64,000 nt of DNA from the NCBI RefSeq assembly GCF_039871975.1, contig NZ_JBDPLL010000001.1, one strand, 5' to 3'. This DNA is from Trichormus_B sp936914905. Its GTDB lineage: Bacteria > Cyanobacteriota > Cyanobacteriia > Cyanobacteriales > Nostocaceae. Below, piece by piece: positions 19,192-28,881 of the stretch. The translations under genes and the position numbers were made by a program. Under the pieces are notes generated by a model. The model had not been told where the DNA came from. It saw only the letters and a list, made by a program, of their open reading frames with translations, and did not search any database. Every line of letters starts with the position of its first letter. Position 1 is the stretch's first letter.

Positions 19192-19404
19192 ATGGCTAAT
19201 ATCACACTTTCTAGCCTACTTCCTACTGGTTATGAACTATTTAATGACTCTACCAGCTTTTTGAATGAATTAGGTAATCAGGAAATACAAACTGTTGTGG
19301 GAGGAGGTCATTCTTGTCATTCTCATCACTACCATCACTATAACCATAAACACCACTCACATAGAGGTTACTCCCACCAGTCCTATGATAGTAGCTGGTG
19401 GTAA
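19192..19404 (+). CDS. His-rich peptide with double-glycine leader (putative secreted or modified peptide)
   Basis: A 70-residue product preceded by AAGGAG, spaced nine bases from ATG 19192. Residues 1-38 form a leader ending in NELGNQEIQTVVGG, close to the LxxLxxxELxxVxGG consensus cleaved by C39-peptidase ABC exporters. The remaining 32 residues carry 11 histidines, one cysteine and several Tyr/Trp (GHSCHSHHYHHYNHKHHSHR, then GYSHQSYDSSWW). That composition suggests metal binding (Cu, Zn or Ni) outside the cytosol, which is inference. No exporter or modification gene is adjacent. A hairpin terminator follows at 19475, so it is a monocistronic unit. It is intact amid decay. Confidence 0.65.
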   Translation: MANITLSSLLPTGYELFNDSTSFLNELGNQEIQTVVGGGHSCHSHHYHHYNHKHHSHRGYSHQSYDSSWW

Positions 19405-19474
19405 ATAACTAATCATCATCACTTCCTGTTGATTAAGGATGAGAGATGGGCATAATTAAGAGCTATTAAATTTT

Positions 19475-19504
19475 ATGGGAGAGTAATTAACAGTACTCCC
19501 CCAT
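19475..19504 (+). terminator. Hairpin terminator after the His-rich peptide gene
   Basis: ATGGGAGAGT pairs with ACTCCCCCAT at nine of ten positions around a ten-base loop and is followed by TTGTTTAT. Confidence 0.5.
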
Positions 19505-19568
19505 TTGTTTATATGAATTGAATCGGGATTAATTCTGAAAAATTCTGCGAGACTAGCAGCTATTCTGT

Positions 19569-19907
19569 TTATCTATTCAATTTCCAGGGATAAACAAATT
19601 CTAAACAATTTAAGCGCCAGATCATAGCCGCTAAATTGGTCACTAAACAAGTAATTGCTAAACCCAGCAAAATAAAAGTTGGCACCATCACCACACCAAT
19701 CATGAACCAAGTATAAACGTGCAGCAGCATCACAAAAGCAAAGATACTAGCAAATCCAGCCGCTTGCCATACTTGAATTGTCGGGCGGTTTATGACTGTG
19801 AGGATAATTGTCAAGGATGTGGCAAGAATATTTGCTGGTATGAGAAAGGCACAAATACCTGAACAGTTGGTGCGTGATATTTCAGCTAAAGTGTTGAAAT
19901 CAATCAT
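19569..19907 (-). CDS. Small membrane protein of unknown function
   Basis: A 112-residue protein with about three hydrophobic segments: ICAFLIPANILATSLTIILT, ASIFAFVMLLHVYTWFMIGV and VPTFILLGLAITCLVTNLAA. The loops are short. It ends with a charged tail (FVYPWKLNR). The start ATG 19907 is the only good one. I do not recognise a family beyond a generic cyanobacterial membrane protein. It faces the peptide gene convergently, sharing the terminator region. Confidence 0.6.
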   Translation of the reverse strand: MIDFNTLAEISRTNCSGICAFLIPANILATSLTIILTVINRPTIQVWQAAGFASIFAFVMLLHVYTWFMIGVVMVPTFILLGLAITCLVTNLAAMIWRLNCLEFVYPWKLNR

Positions 19908-20089
19908 TAATTGATGGTAATAAGACTAGCTTATTATTATAAGGTTAACATTTATTCATTAAACTAGTTTAACCTTAGCATAATGTGAGTAATCACGTAA
20001 TACATTTTACATTCTTTAAAGAATTAAGCCACCTCAAATTTACTTAAAGATACTTAATATATGGTGGACAACGGCCACCATATATTAAA

Positions 20090-20491
20090 TTACCCCATCA
20101 AAATCACGGTATCAATAACGTGAATTACACCATTATCAGCATCAATATCTGCTGCTAAAACAGTGGCATTTTTGACTTCAAAACCATCATCACAATTAAT
20201 TTTAATGGGAGAACCTTCCACAGAAGTCACTGTCCCCAATTTTGCCAAATCAGCCTTAGTGAGTTTTCCCGCCACGACATGATAAGTTAAAATGCGTGCT
20301 AACTGGGGAATATTTTGTAATAGAGTAGTGATAGTTCCTGGAGGTAATTTGGCAAAGGCGTCATCAGTCGGTGCAAAGACAGTGAATGGACCAGGACTTT
20401 TTAAGGTATCCACTAAACCAGCAGCTTGGACGGCAGCTACCAAACTTTTAAACGCATTATTACTAACCGCAATATCAACAATATCAGCCAT
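20090..20491 (-). CDS. Fasciclin (FAS1) domain protein
   Basis: A single FAS1 domain fills the 133 residues: the start ADIVDIAVSNNAFKSLVAAV, the H1 motif GPFTVFAPTDDAFAKLP, the H2 region ARILTYHVVAGKLTKADL, and the closing ADNGVIHVIDTVILMG. ATG 20491 is chosen because GAGG precedes it; a GTG three codons earlier is less likely. There is no signal peptide, as in many cyanobacterial short FAS1 proteins. FAS1 domains mediate adhesion in other organisms; the role here is unknown. Intact. Confidence 0.9.
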   Translation of the reverse strand: MADIVDIAVSNNAFKSLVAAVQAAGLVDTLKSPGPFTVFAPTDDAFAKLPPGTITTLLQNIPQLARILTYHVVAGKLTKADLAKLGTVTSVEGSPIKINCDDGFEVKNATVLAADIDADNGVIHVIDTVILMG

Positions 20492-20554
20492 TGATGTCAC
20501 CTCAAATCAGTCAAAGGTCATAAAGAATAGTAAATCATGTTTAAGTTTTCTAAA

Positions 20555-20975
20555 TTAAAATCGTATCCTCTGAATAGATCGGGGGAAGAAGTTATTCAGG
20601 CATCCATGAGCAACCAAAAGGATTGAGAGCAGATTTTTTGTAACAAATAGTCGCCAAACAGGGAATATTGCCAACCTGAGAAATGCGGTCACGAATATAT
20701 TCAAAAAAGCTAATTCCCAACTTACGAGTAGTAGCAACAAGACACATAAAAGTATCCCAAGGCTGAGTCCCTTCGAGAGTCTGAGTGGCATAACTAATAT
20801 TGCCTCGCTAGACCATAGTTCTAGCAGCTAACTCAGCCGGGTTATTGTACAAAGGCAATTTAGGATCCTCTAAAACATAAAGCAGCTTAGAAATTTTGAG
20901 CAGAGTTAATCGTTTTCGCTCATCCAATTGTTGATAAGGAAAAAGGTGTAAGAGTGCCAATAATATCTATACACC
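20555..20975 (-). pseudogene. Transposase C-terminal fragment, unassigned IS family
   Basis: Minus-strand words PKLPLYNNPAELAARTMV and PWDTFMCLVATTRKLGISFF with EYIRDRISQVGNIP resemble the C-terminus of a cyanobacterial transposase with an IS66-like NNxAE motif. The frame is broken at least twice. It may belong to the same element family as the N-terminal half at 24584-25255. Confidence 0.55.
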
Positions 20976-20993
20976 AGAAGGGTAGATGGAGAA

Positions 20994-21339
20994 CTGGTAG
21001 ATGATGGACCCTGACCCTGGTGAAATTGAAGTTAAAATGCAACGATACTAAACGATACTATAAGTCGTTGTCACAGAAGGATGGCCGCATATGGGCGGCG
21101 ATTGAAGCGCTAAAAGTAGGGTACGGGGGGCAGGCATAGATGCGCGGCTTGCTGTTATGCCATCACGAAACCTGAAACTTCGGCTTGCAGGAACTTGAGG
21201 AAGAAAAGGTGGTTGACCAGGAGGGGATTCACCAACCCGGAGGTGGAGGGAAATCAGCCTTTGAGAGGATTGTCTCCTGAGAAGAGGGGTTTTTGGGAGT
21301 GTTGGAGCGACACACTGCGGGCTTACGGATGAATGAAAC
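20994..21339 (+). pseudogene. ISAzo13-family transposase, 5' fragment cut by the assembly gap
   Basis: Broken frames read YKSLSQKDGRIWAAIEALKV, NFGLQELEEEKVVDQEGIHQ, GGGGKSAFERIVS and EEGFLGVLERHTAGLRMNET, the N-terminal order of ISAzo13 transposases. The last 110 bp are about 85-90% identical to 23733-23845, a second copy. The element runs into the run of N. Confidence 0.75.
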
Positions 21340-21439
21340 NNNNNNNNNNNNNNNNNNNNNNNNNNNNNNNNNNNNNNNNNNNNNNNNNNNNNNNNNNNNN
21401 NNNNNNNNNNNNNNNNNNNNNNNNNNNNNNNNNNNNNNN
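21340..21439. other. Assembly gap (100 N)
   Basis: Exactly 100 undetermined bases, a conventional placeholder. It follows an ISAzo13 fragment, so a repeated element probably caused the break; true length is unknown. Confidence 0.95.
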
Positions 21440-22388
21440 AATCTTGCTGGTATCATTGTGTTGTTGTAAGATTAGGAGATGGTTTCGCGATTACAGTCCG
21501 TGATATTGTAGAAATAGCTTTAGCTCAAGCTAAGGAAACCGCAAAAGAAGCGACTAAAGCCAAAAGTGAACTCCTAGCTAATATGAGTCATGAAATTCGC
21601 ACACCGATGAATTGGGTATTGGGTATGACAGAATTAATCACCAATACAAATATTACACATACTCAAAAAACTTTGTACATTCGAGATAGCAGTAATGCAC
21701 TATTAAATATCATTAATGATCTTCTTCATTTTTCTAAATCAGAGTCAGAAAGGGTGAAGTTGGAAGCAAGAGTTTTCATCTTAGAAGAGATTTTACAATC
21801 AGTATGTTATTTTTTAAATAGACAAGCATTGGATTTAAAAATTAATCTGCACTATTAGACCTCTTGCAGAATTAATTTCATGTTATAAAAGGGGTTTATC
21901 TTTGAATTAGCGAGCGCAAAGAGCACCAAAAATACATAAAATCTAAAGCTCCGTATCATACCACAGAAACAATTTTGCAAGAGGTCTATTCAACTCAACT
22001 AGATATTCATGATAGGATGGTTGCAGATAATTCTCGTTTGCGTCAAATACTTATCAATCTTGTGGGGAATGTGATTTTATTTACCGAAAAAGGGAGTGTT
22101 AATATTTCAGTTGTCAAAAATATGAAACAGGAAGCTCAAAAATTAAAATTATTGTTATCAATACAAGATACTGCTATTGGTATTAATAGCGATCGGATCA
22201 TTAAATTACTTCAACTATTTATCCAGGCTGATGCTTCTATTAGTCGTAAATATGGTGCTACAGGTTTAGGTTTAACTATTTGTAAAAGTTTGCTCGAGTT
22301 GATCGGAGGAACAATTTGGATGGAGAGTTTTAGTCATATTAGAGACAACCGGAAATTTATAAAGGAGTCTGTGTGTGGCTTTCCATAG
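21440..22388 (+). pseudogene. Sensor histidine kinase split by a MITE
   Basis: The dimerisation domain with the phospho-accepting His is visible before the insertion (KSELLANMSHEIRTPMNWVL). The frame runs to 21858 and is then interrupted by a MITE at 21857-21988. The ATPase domain resumes after it with the N box DNSRLRQILINLVGNVILFT, a weakened G1 region (QDTAIGINSD) and the G2-like YGATGLGLTICKSLLELIGG. The signal-input N-terminus lies in or beyond the assembly gap. The ending after WMESFSH is not normal. It would have been a two-component sensor, possibly hybrid. Confidence 0.8.
21857..21988. mobile_element. MITE family C, copy 1 (132 bp)
   Basis: Termini TAGACCTCTTGCAGAATT and AATTTTGCAAGAGGTCTA are inverted repeats. 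It splits a histidine kinase. A longer copy lies inverted at 25779-25947, sharing CACCAAAAATACATAAAAT; this copy lacks part of the middle. Confidence 0.8.
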
Positions 22389-22609
22389 TGTTAAGATTAG
22401 TAAAGAGCCAAGGAAAGAATCAGGGTTGGGAACAGTAACTGATAAGAACTATCCATGAAGATGTTGATGAGTAATTCATAACTGACCTCATATCCATAAC
22501 ATTTATGAAACGGGTAAAACTAATGAACTAATTCTTAATGTGACTAAACCACAAATAGTAAGAATCACTTGTTCATAAATTCAGGAATTCAGGGGAAATT
22601 TTTGTTGAG
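22389..22609. other. Stretch without gene
   Basis: Nothing recognised between the kinase remnant and the transposase remnant. Confidence 0.4.
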
Positions 22610-23040
22610 CTACCCGGAATATCTTAACAAGTCTAATGACGTGTTCAACAAAAATACCCTTGCTGGAAAACTCTTTGTTTCGTGCCTTTTGTTCTGAGTC
22701 GGGATCCTATAATCTCTATCATGTTTTTCTACCTGTTCAAGGAGACTAGCAGGCAGAACATTTCCTAATGTCTCTAGCCAGTAATTAAATGTGTCCTTTG
22801 CTTCCTTTTTGGAGATACCAAAATGCAAACCTAAAACCTCAAATGTTGGCATTTTCCTCAAAGAGAACAAGCATAGACATACCTGTTCTTTTATCTCTAG
22901 TTTCGGTTTCCCCCTCCTCTTTTCTGATCTATACGTATCTTTTCACTTTCTATCTCAGCTTGCAGTTGTTATGCTGCATTTCAGCTTGGGCTAACAAGTC
23001 TTGAAACTGATAGTTAGTTATTCCTAGTATTTCTTTTCTA
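22610..23040 (-). pseudogene. IS5-like (DDE superfamily) transposase N-terminal fragment
   Basis: The reading LRKMPTFEVLGLHFGISKKE with AKDTFNYWLETLGNVLPASL and LLEQVEKHDRDYRI is the helix-turn-helix region of a cyanobacterial IS5-like transposase. An upstream part (QAEIESEKIRIDQKRGGGKP) joins through a compatible frame. The catalytic DDE part is absent and the frame ends at 22610. Confidence 0.6.
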
Positions 23041-23237
23041 CGATATGGATATTCTTAGATATAATTAAGTGGATCTTTCCTTTTAGTAGACGGTCAAAAT
23101 TGCCTTATACCATTTTTTCGACACCAAATTAATTTTCCTGACAGGTCTATTTACTAATAATGATATGTAATATGTGATCGGTAAAAGTGATAACAAAAAT
23201 AGGATATATAATTCCCAAGATAGTAAATATACGAAAT

Positions 23238-23365
23238 AAGTAGGTAGACACAGATAAACATATCTATATAACAAAATGCAAATTACTTGAAACACTTGCG
23301 ATTGCTTGATTCCCCTTTACTGCATTCACCATGACATAATTATAAATTTTTTTGCCCACCTACTT
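23238..23365. mobile_element. MITE family A, copy 2 (128 bp)
   Basis: Same length and termini as 888-1015 in inverted orientation (AAGTAGGTAGAC at left, GCCCACCTACTT at right). Its right end cuts the small membrane-protein gene at 23366. Confidence 0.7.
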
Positions 23366-23559
23366 AATTCTGGGCTATTACTTAAGTAGGCAATTTTGTA
23401 TCCAAGTTCTCCAGTATTTATAAATACAAAAGAAATAACTCCTAAAAATAAAGCGAGAATAATGGCTTTTAACCAAGAACTAGGATATGGAAACCAGACT
23501 GGCCAAGTTGATTTTTTTGGTGTTTGCTTAATAAACCCAGATGAATTGGGTTTAGTCAT
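23366..23559 (-). pseudogene. Membrane protein truncated by MITE A
   Basis: The N-terminus from ATG 23559 (MTKPNSSGFIKQTPKKSTWP) leads into a hydrophobic segment WLKAIILALFLGVISFVFIN and stops at the MITE border after LSNSPEL. Downstream codons are MITE sequence. The rest of the gene is not found on the other side. Family not recognised. Confidence 0.5.
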
Positions 23560-23732
23560 AAATAGCACTGAGGCAACTATAGTGATTCTAACATGGTTTT
23601 ACATAACTTAGGCACCTGCCATATTAGTAGGGTTGATCAGACCAGTCCTTTCAACGCGAACAAATAAACCACGAATTTAAGGGACGAAACCCACTCCCTG
23701 TCTAAAGTACCAAATTAGGGCTTTGAGGCTAT

Positions 23733-24583
23733 CTATAACCCGGAGGTGGAGGGAAATCAGCCTTTGAGAAGATTGCCTCCTCAGAAGAGGGGTTTTGAGA
23801 GTGTGGGAGCGGCACACAGCAGGTTCACGGATGGATGAAACCATTAAGTGGACTCATCTCAAGGGTCATGAGATTGCCAGATCGCTGGGACATAAGGGAA
23901 TAGAAGTGAGTGTGACAGTGGTAGATCAGTTGTTGAAGAAACACAACTTTCCTAAACCCAAAGCAGTGAAGACACTGAAAACAGGAGAGAGTGAACATCG
24001 CAATCAGCAATTTGAGGCCATTGACCAACTCCAGCAGTCTGATCAAGACCCAGGCAATCCGGTCATGAGTATGGACACCAAAAAAATTGATTGGGCAGTG
24101 ATACCGAGAGGGACAACTGTACACCCAGGAAACCATTGAGGTGTTTGACCATGATTGGCCAATCCTTGCTACTGGAGTTGCTATTCCTCACGGACTTTAC
24201 GACATCAGGGACAATGTAGGCTACATCCAGATTAGCACCACCCACCATACTAGTGAATTGCCCTGTGACTCGATTCCCTACTGGTGGAACACCTATGGCA
24301 AGGTACATTATCAAGGTACATTATCATGGAACAAACTCGATTCTGCTCTGATGTGATAGGGGCCCTAGCAATAGCTCTCCCTACTACATCTTCAAAATTA
24401 CATCTTCAAACAGGACTTACAGGTGTTAGTTAATGAACTGGGTATCGAAATTCCCATCCCTCATTATCCCCCCTACACCTCCAAGTAGAATCCCATTGGG
24501 CATCGTTTCTTTCCTCATATTTCTCCTGTGTGTCAGGGGCTGATTTTTGAGAGTGTCCAGACTGTAAAAATCCTCATGGCAAA
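23733..24583 (+). pseudogene. ISAzo13-family transposase, broken second copy
   Basis: Contains HTAGSRMDETIKWTHLKGHE, the HTH-like SVTVVDQLLKKHNFPKPKAV, the first catalytic Asp in NPVMSMDTKKID, then after a frameshift LYTQETIEVFDHDWPILATG and HTSELPCDSIPYWWNTYG. A further piece has FKQDLQVLVNELGIEIPIPH and YPPYTSK. It ends at 24583 where another transposase remnant begins. Several frameshifts and a deletion near 24320-24390 remove the second catalytic block. Confidence 0.8.
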
Positions 24584-25255
24584 GTCCTCTAGGAACTCTA
24601 ACAACTTGCCTTGGCTCATGTTCCCCCCATAGTACAAGCTGATAATCAGGGTTTTTATTCCTAGACCAAATTCTCCCTCATAACCGCAAGGACGTTCTGC
24701 CAAATAGGTTTTTCCTTCTAATGGTGAGTAGTATTTCTCTTTCCGGTATAGTACGTTATCGGTTGCCAGGATCATGTCTTGGATGATTACTTCATTCATA
24801 CTCTTTGAACTGCGCGTCTGCTGGCAGTAATTCTTGGGGATATTCTACTATTTCTTCTCTGTCGATTTTAATCGAAGCCTTCTTACTGCCTTTGTTGTCT
24901 TTTTTTGGCGTTTGTCGCTCTTTCTCCGATGAGTGATTGCTTGTGAAGCCTTGTTTATTCTTGGTTTTTATCTCTGGCTGACCCTTTTCTCCCCTCAATC
25001 GCTTGTTTTCATCTCTTAACCCTTAATTTTGTGCCGATAACTCTTTGACTTCTAATTGTCACTGCTCTATTAGATTCAATAATATCTCTACTGTCTGACC
25101 CATGGATTCTTCTGCAATTCCTTTTCGCTCAATGCTTTGCAGCAACTCTGTTTGTGATAAGTCTTTTGCTAAAATTTTTTGCGTCATGTCTCATATTTTA
25201 TAACGCCCTGTGTCCCACCCTCAACTTTTTCTTTTTTTCTCTTACCCCTACTTAA
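24584..25255 (-). pseudogene. Transposase N-terminal half, unassigned family, with IS terminus
   Basis: The start near 25190 (MTQKILAKDLSQTELLQSIE) leads through a coiled-coil and basic linker (KERQTPKKDNKGSKKASIKI) to DNVLYRKEKYYSPLEGKTYL and LIISLYYGGNMSQGKLLEFL. A stop and a frame change break it near 25020 and 24795. The outer end, CTTACCCCTACTT at 25255, is the same terminus as at 4329. The downstream half is gone at 24584. The layout resembles IS66-like transposases but I do not assign it. Confidence 0.65.
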
Positions 25256-25261
25256 TTAAGC

Positions 25262-26709
25262 CGATATAATTGAGTATTATACAAATCTTGGTGATGTTAT
25301 TTTGGATTCATTTTGCTGCTCAGGGATGACAGGAGTAGGAGCAACAGACCTAGGACGTAAAGCTCTCCTATCGGACTTGTCTCCCCCAGCAGCATTTATA
25401 GCTGATAACTTAAACACACCGATAGATGCTGGTTTATATCTCAATGCAATTAATGAGATTTTAGATCGAGCAGCTTCTCTTGAGAAAAACTTTATACAAC
25501 CCACTGTCGAGATTGTGGTTCACCAGTCAAAGTTTCATATACTGTTTGGATCTACGGCTTAATATGTCAAAATTGTCAGCAAGAGTTTATTTTTTGGGAT
25601 GTTGGACGTGATAAAAAAGCATCAGTGAAAGAAAGCAGAATCAAAAAGAAGTGAACTGTCCTCACTGTAATTTCTTGTTAAAGAAACCTAACCTCAAATG
25701 TAGGCAACGTTATCCCTTAGCAGTCGGTTATAAATGCTATGATAGCAGACTAAAAGGAAGTTCTGTACCTATAAATAATAGACCTCTTGCAAAATTGTTT
25801 CTGTCGTATGATAGAGAGTATTACATTTTATGTATTTTTGGTGTTCTTTTCGCTCGCCAATTCAGACATAACCGTGTAACTCTAACTTTTGGCTAGAACA
25901 AACACAAGCCCCCATTATAACATGAAGTTAATTGTGCAAGAGGTCTAATTTTGATGTTGAATTAATCAACTTAATAGAAAAATCACCAATACCTGAAAAT
26001 TTATGGTATCCACAAAGTAAAATTCCTGAAGGAGTAAATAAACGGCAACTAATTCTGGCTGGAATTAAAACTCCTGACCAATTTTATACTCGTCGCGCTT
26101 TATATGCAATGTCATTTCTCTGGCAAGAAGCATCAAGCTGGACTGATATAAAAGACTGATATAAAAGTCAGAGATAAACTGTTGTTCATAGTTATATCAC
26201 CATAGCAAAGGATAACAGTATTTAGTGAATTTCGTTTTTGGGGTGGCAGTGGTAATAAGGCTAATTTTCATGTACCAACTATAATGAATGAGCAAAATTT
26301 ATTTCAGGTCTTTACAAGAAAGGCTCAAACAATTAGTTGGTATTTTCGTGAGTCTGCTCATATTTCTCATACTGTTCAAGTCAGTACACAATCTGCCTGC
26401 AATTTACGGCATATACCAGATCAATCAGTTGATTATGTTTTCACTAATCCGCCTTTTGGAGCTAAGATCAATTACTCGGAAATGAATTTGCTTTAGGAAA
26501 GTTGGCTTCAGCAGTAGACTGATAATACAGAAGAGGCAATAGTTAATTCAACTTAAGGTAAAGGTTATCAAGAACACAAACATTTACTTTCTACAGCATT
26601 TTCTGAAATCAAGCGAGTCTTGAAATATGGTAGTTGCTTAACAGTACCCTTTCATAATTCCTCTGAAAAGGCGTGGGTTGTAATTCAAGAAGCTTTAGCT
26701 GAATCCTAA
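25262..26709 (+). pseudogene. DNA methyltransferase (adenine or N4-cytosine type) split by a MITE
   Basis: The SAM-binding motif appears near the start as LDSFCCSGMTGVGATDLGRK, where the usual FCGSG has become CCSG. Then come LLSDLSPPAAFIADNLNTPI, a zinc-ribbon-like MNCPHCNFLLKKPNLKC, YTRRALYAMSFLWQEASSWT, and the catalytic (D/N)PPF motif as DYVFTNPPFGAKINYSEMN. The end is FHNSSEKAWVVIQEALAES-like. The 5' end is removed by the transposase terminus at 25255; a MITE sits at 25779-25947; several stops and frame changes follow. It was probably part of a restriction-modification or orphan methylation system. Confidence 0.75.
25779..25947. mobile_element. MITE family C, copy 2 (169 bp)
   Basis: Termini TAGACCTCTTGCAAAATT and AATTGTGCAAGAGGTCTA. 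Inverted relative to the copy at 21857 and about 37 bp longer. It interrupts the methyltransferase remnant. Confidence 0.8.
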
Positions 26710-26769
26710 GGATTGAGGTGGTGGGGTGTTGAGAAGTGTGATAGGTGAGGGAGAATATAGCAAGCAGTT

Positions 26770-28187
26770 ATGGAAAGGAACCTACCACGAAAACTAGACA
26801 CAGAGATATTGAAGCAGTTGGCAACAGAGCAACTGGTAGAAATCATTATTGAGGAGGGGAAAAGTATAGAGAAGCTAACAAATAGAGTAGTAGAAATAGA
26901 GAAACTCAAAGTCAGTAGAGATTTAGATAGCATCAGATTATGGAAAGCACCGTCGGGAAACATCCTCAAAAAAACCGAGAACCAACAACAAGATAAACCG
27001 GAATAAAACCAGACACTAAAACGGAAACCAGGAGGACAACCAGTCCATAGGAGAAAAACGAGAAAGGGGTTGGGTGGAGTAGATAGATTTGAGATCCTGG
27101 GACCACAAGTGTGTAGATGGTATGGTCAGGGGTAATTGTTTGGCGAACCAATAAAAATGGAAACACAACAAGTAGGGGAGTTAGTGGACAGGCCAATCGA
27201 AATAGTAGTATATCTAAAGATATAGGTGTATTTGCAGTGTGTGTGGAGAAACACAAACGGCAGACTAGTCACCAGAGATAGTACTAGGACAAGATATAGG
27301 AATCAGACTACAAGCTTTTTTGGGATGGCTCAATAACTACGGGCATTTAGCCTATGAAAGACAACAAGAACTTTTGTGGGAACTGGGTCAAATAGAAATT
27401 GGAGTGGGAACATTAGTAGCTAGGAATGAAGGATATAGATGGTGCAGTGGCTCAAATTGATAGCCTCAAACAGTGGATAAAACCAACCCAGCCTAATATC
27501 CTTGCGGATGAAACACCCTGGGTAGTCAAAGGGGTGAAAGAATGTTTATGGATTTTTTTTGCCAATACTGACTTCTCTTGATTTCATGGTCCTGATACTC
27601 CTTCTCCTGCCGAATTAGAATCCATTGTGGGTTATAGTTACTCTGGTGTAGTCAGTTGTAATAACTTTACTGCCTATAACGGTGATCCGCTCAAAGCTCA
27701 ACACAAATATCAGGTACATCTACTCCGTCTCTTCAAGAAACTAATCAAGATTCCTGGCTGAAATCACCAAGCAGTTGGCACACAATTCATCGACCTGATA
27801 GATGAAAGTTTTAAAAACTACGCTTTATTCCAACAAACCCAAAACCTTGATGAATTCTTGACTTGGGCATGCTAGTTTCAAGCAAAAGTTGAATCTTCCA
27901 TTCATTCATTGATAAAGCCGGAGGGAAACCTGGTAAACTTTTACCTTCCTTACCCAATAGACCTTGATAATTATTGAGCTGAACTAAGGTTACTTTTAGC
28001 ACTGACAAAAGGAAAAGTCTGTGATGGTTCTATTTCTATGGAGCGATTGCAACATACTGCCAATTTATTGACGGTTATACAAACTTATTGCCCTCAAGCA
28101 CTGTCTCTAATTGAGTTTTTTGACCAACCTATCAAAGGGATGGTTAACTCTGCTTTGCAGACACCTTCTTTAATCCCTCTAGCTTAG
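26770..28187 (+). pseudogene. IS66-family transposase, many breaks
   Basis: N-terminus MERNLPRKLDTEILKQLATE with a coiled-coil IEEGKSIEKLTNRVVEIEKL, then YERQQELLWELGQIEIGVGT, the catalytic LADETPWVVKGVKECLWIFF and VVSCNNFTAYNGDPLKAQHK-like residues. The C-terminus carries MERLQHTANLLTVIQTYCPQ. At least eight stops or shifts are present. It lies directly downstream of the nif cluster end (feoA), tail to tail. Confidence 0.8.
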
Positions 28188-28218
28188 ACTTGAATCCTTA
28201 CCAATAAATTCGTATAGT

Positions 28219-28470
28219 TTACCCTTCAAGCACACGCACATAAATAGCCCGTGCTATGTCCCGCTCGATAGTCATTGGCAGATTACTAACTTTAATCACA
28301 AAAGTGGGAAACTGCTGTTCTACAAGAACTTGAGTTCCTGTCTTTATACCCATTGATATCAGTTTCTTTCTAATGATTTCATCTTGAGTTTTACAGACAG
28401 TGACAATACCTTGCTCACCAGTTTTCAGCAATTCTAAAGAGCAGCCCATGACACTAAAAGGAGTAAACAT
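28219..28470 (-). CDS. FeoA-domain protein
   Basis: The 83-residue protein is a single FeoA/SH3-like domain: KTGEQGIVTVCKTQDEIIRK, LISMGIKTGTQVLVEQQFP and FVIKVSNLPMTIERDIARAI. FeoA binds and modulates the ferrous iron transporter FeoB in other bacteria. Here it closes the nif cluster about 110 bp after fdxH, on the same strand, so a link to iron supply for nitrogenase is inferred. ATG 28470 is used; an internal ATG (MGCSLELL) seven codons later is an alternative. Confidence 0.8.
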   Translation of the reverse strand: MFTPFSVMGCSLELLKTGEQGIVTVCKTQDEIIRKKLISMGIKTGTQVLVEQQFPTFVIKVSNLPMTIERDIARAIYVRVLEG

Positions 28471-28581
28471 TGCAGAATAAGAATAACAAAAGATAAAAAT
28501 TGCAATGATGAAAGGTGTTTATCATCTTCCATCATTGTTAAATGATAAATCTAGTAATGCTAAAACATTACTGATATTTTA

Positions 28582-28881
28582 TTAAGCAAGGTAAGGTTCT
28601 TGATGAGTTTTGATTGTGCAGTTGGAACGGGGATATGTAACGCACAATAAGGCGAAACCTTTAGCCATTTGCTCATCATCTAAGAAGTTTTGATCATCTT
28701 GGTTGATTTCACCTTCTACAACTTTACCTACACAGCTAGAGCAAGAACCAGCGTGACAAGAGAATGGTAATTCAATACCAGCTTCTTCTGCACCATCGAG
28801 AATTGTAGTTTCTTCGTCGATTTCAATTGTAGTGTCGAGTTCTTCTTTTTTGTTGATCAATCTTACTTGATAGGCAGCCAT
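28582..28881 (-). CDS. fdxH: Heterocyst [2Fe-2S] ferredoxin
   Basis: Plant-type ferredoxin that donates electrons to dinitrogenase reductase in heterocysts. The 99 residues carry the cluster cysteines in CHAGSCSSC, preceded by ELPFS, with the fourth cysteine in FALLCVTYPRSNCTI. The basic and insertion residues typical of FdxH relative to PetF are consistent with this protein. GAGAACCG-like purines precede ATG 28881. It stands after hesA-hesB in the conserved hesAB-fdxH order. A G/C-rich intergenic stretch upstream may carry its own promoter. Confidence 0.93.
   Translation of the reverse strand: MAAYQVRLINKKEELDTTIEIDEETTILDGAEEAGIELPFSCHAGSCSSCVGKVVEGEINQDDQNFLDDEQMAKGFALLCVTYPRSNCTIKTHQEPYLA

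Noticed and set aside
20555..20791. Leu-rich membrane-like minus-strand ORF
   Set aside because: The neighbouring frame reads as a transposase C-terminus, so the hydrophobic frame is spurious.
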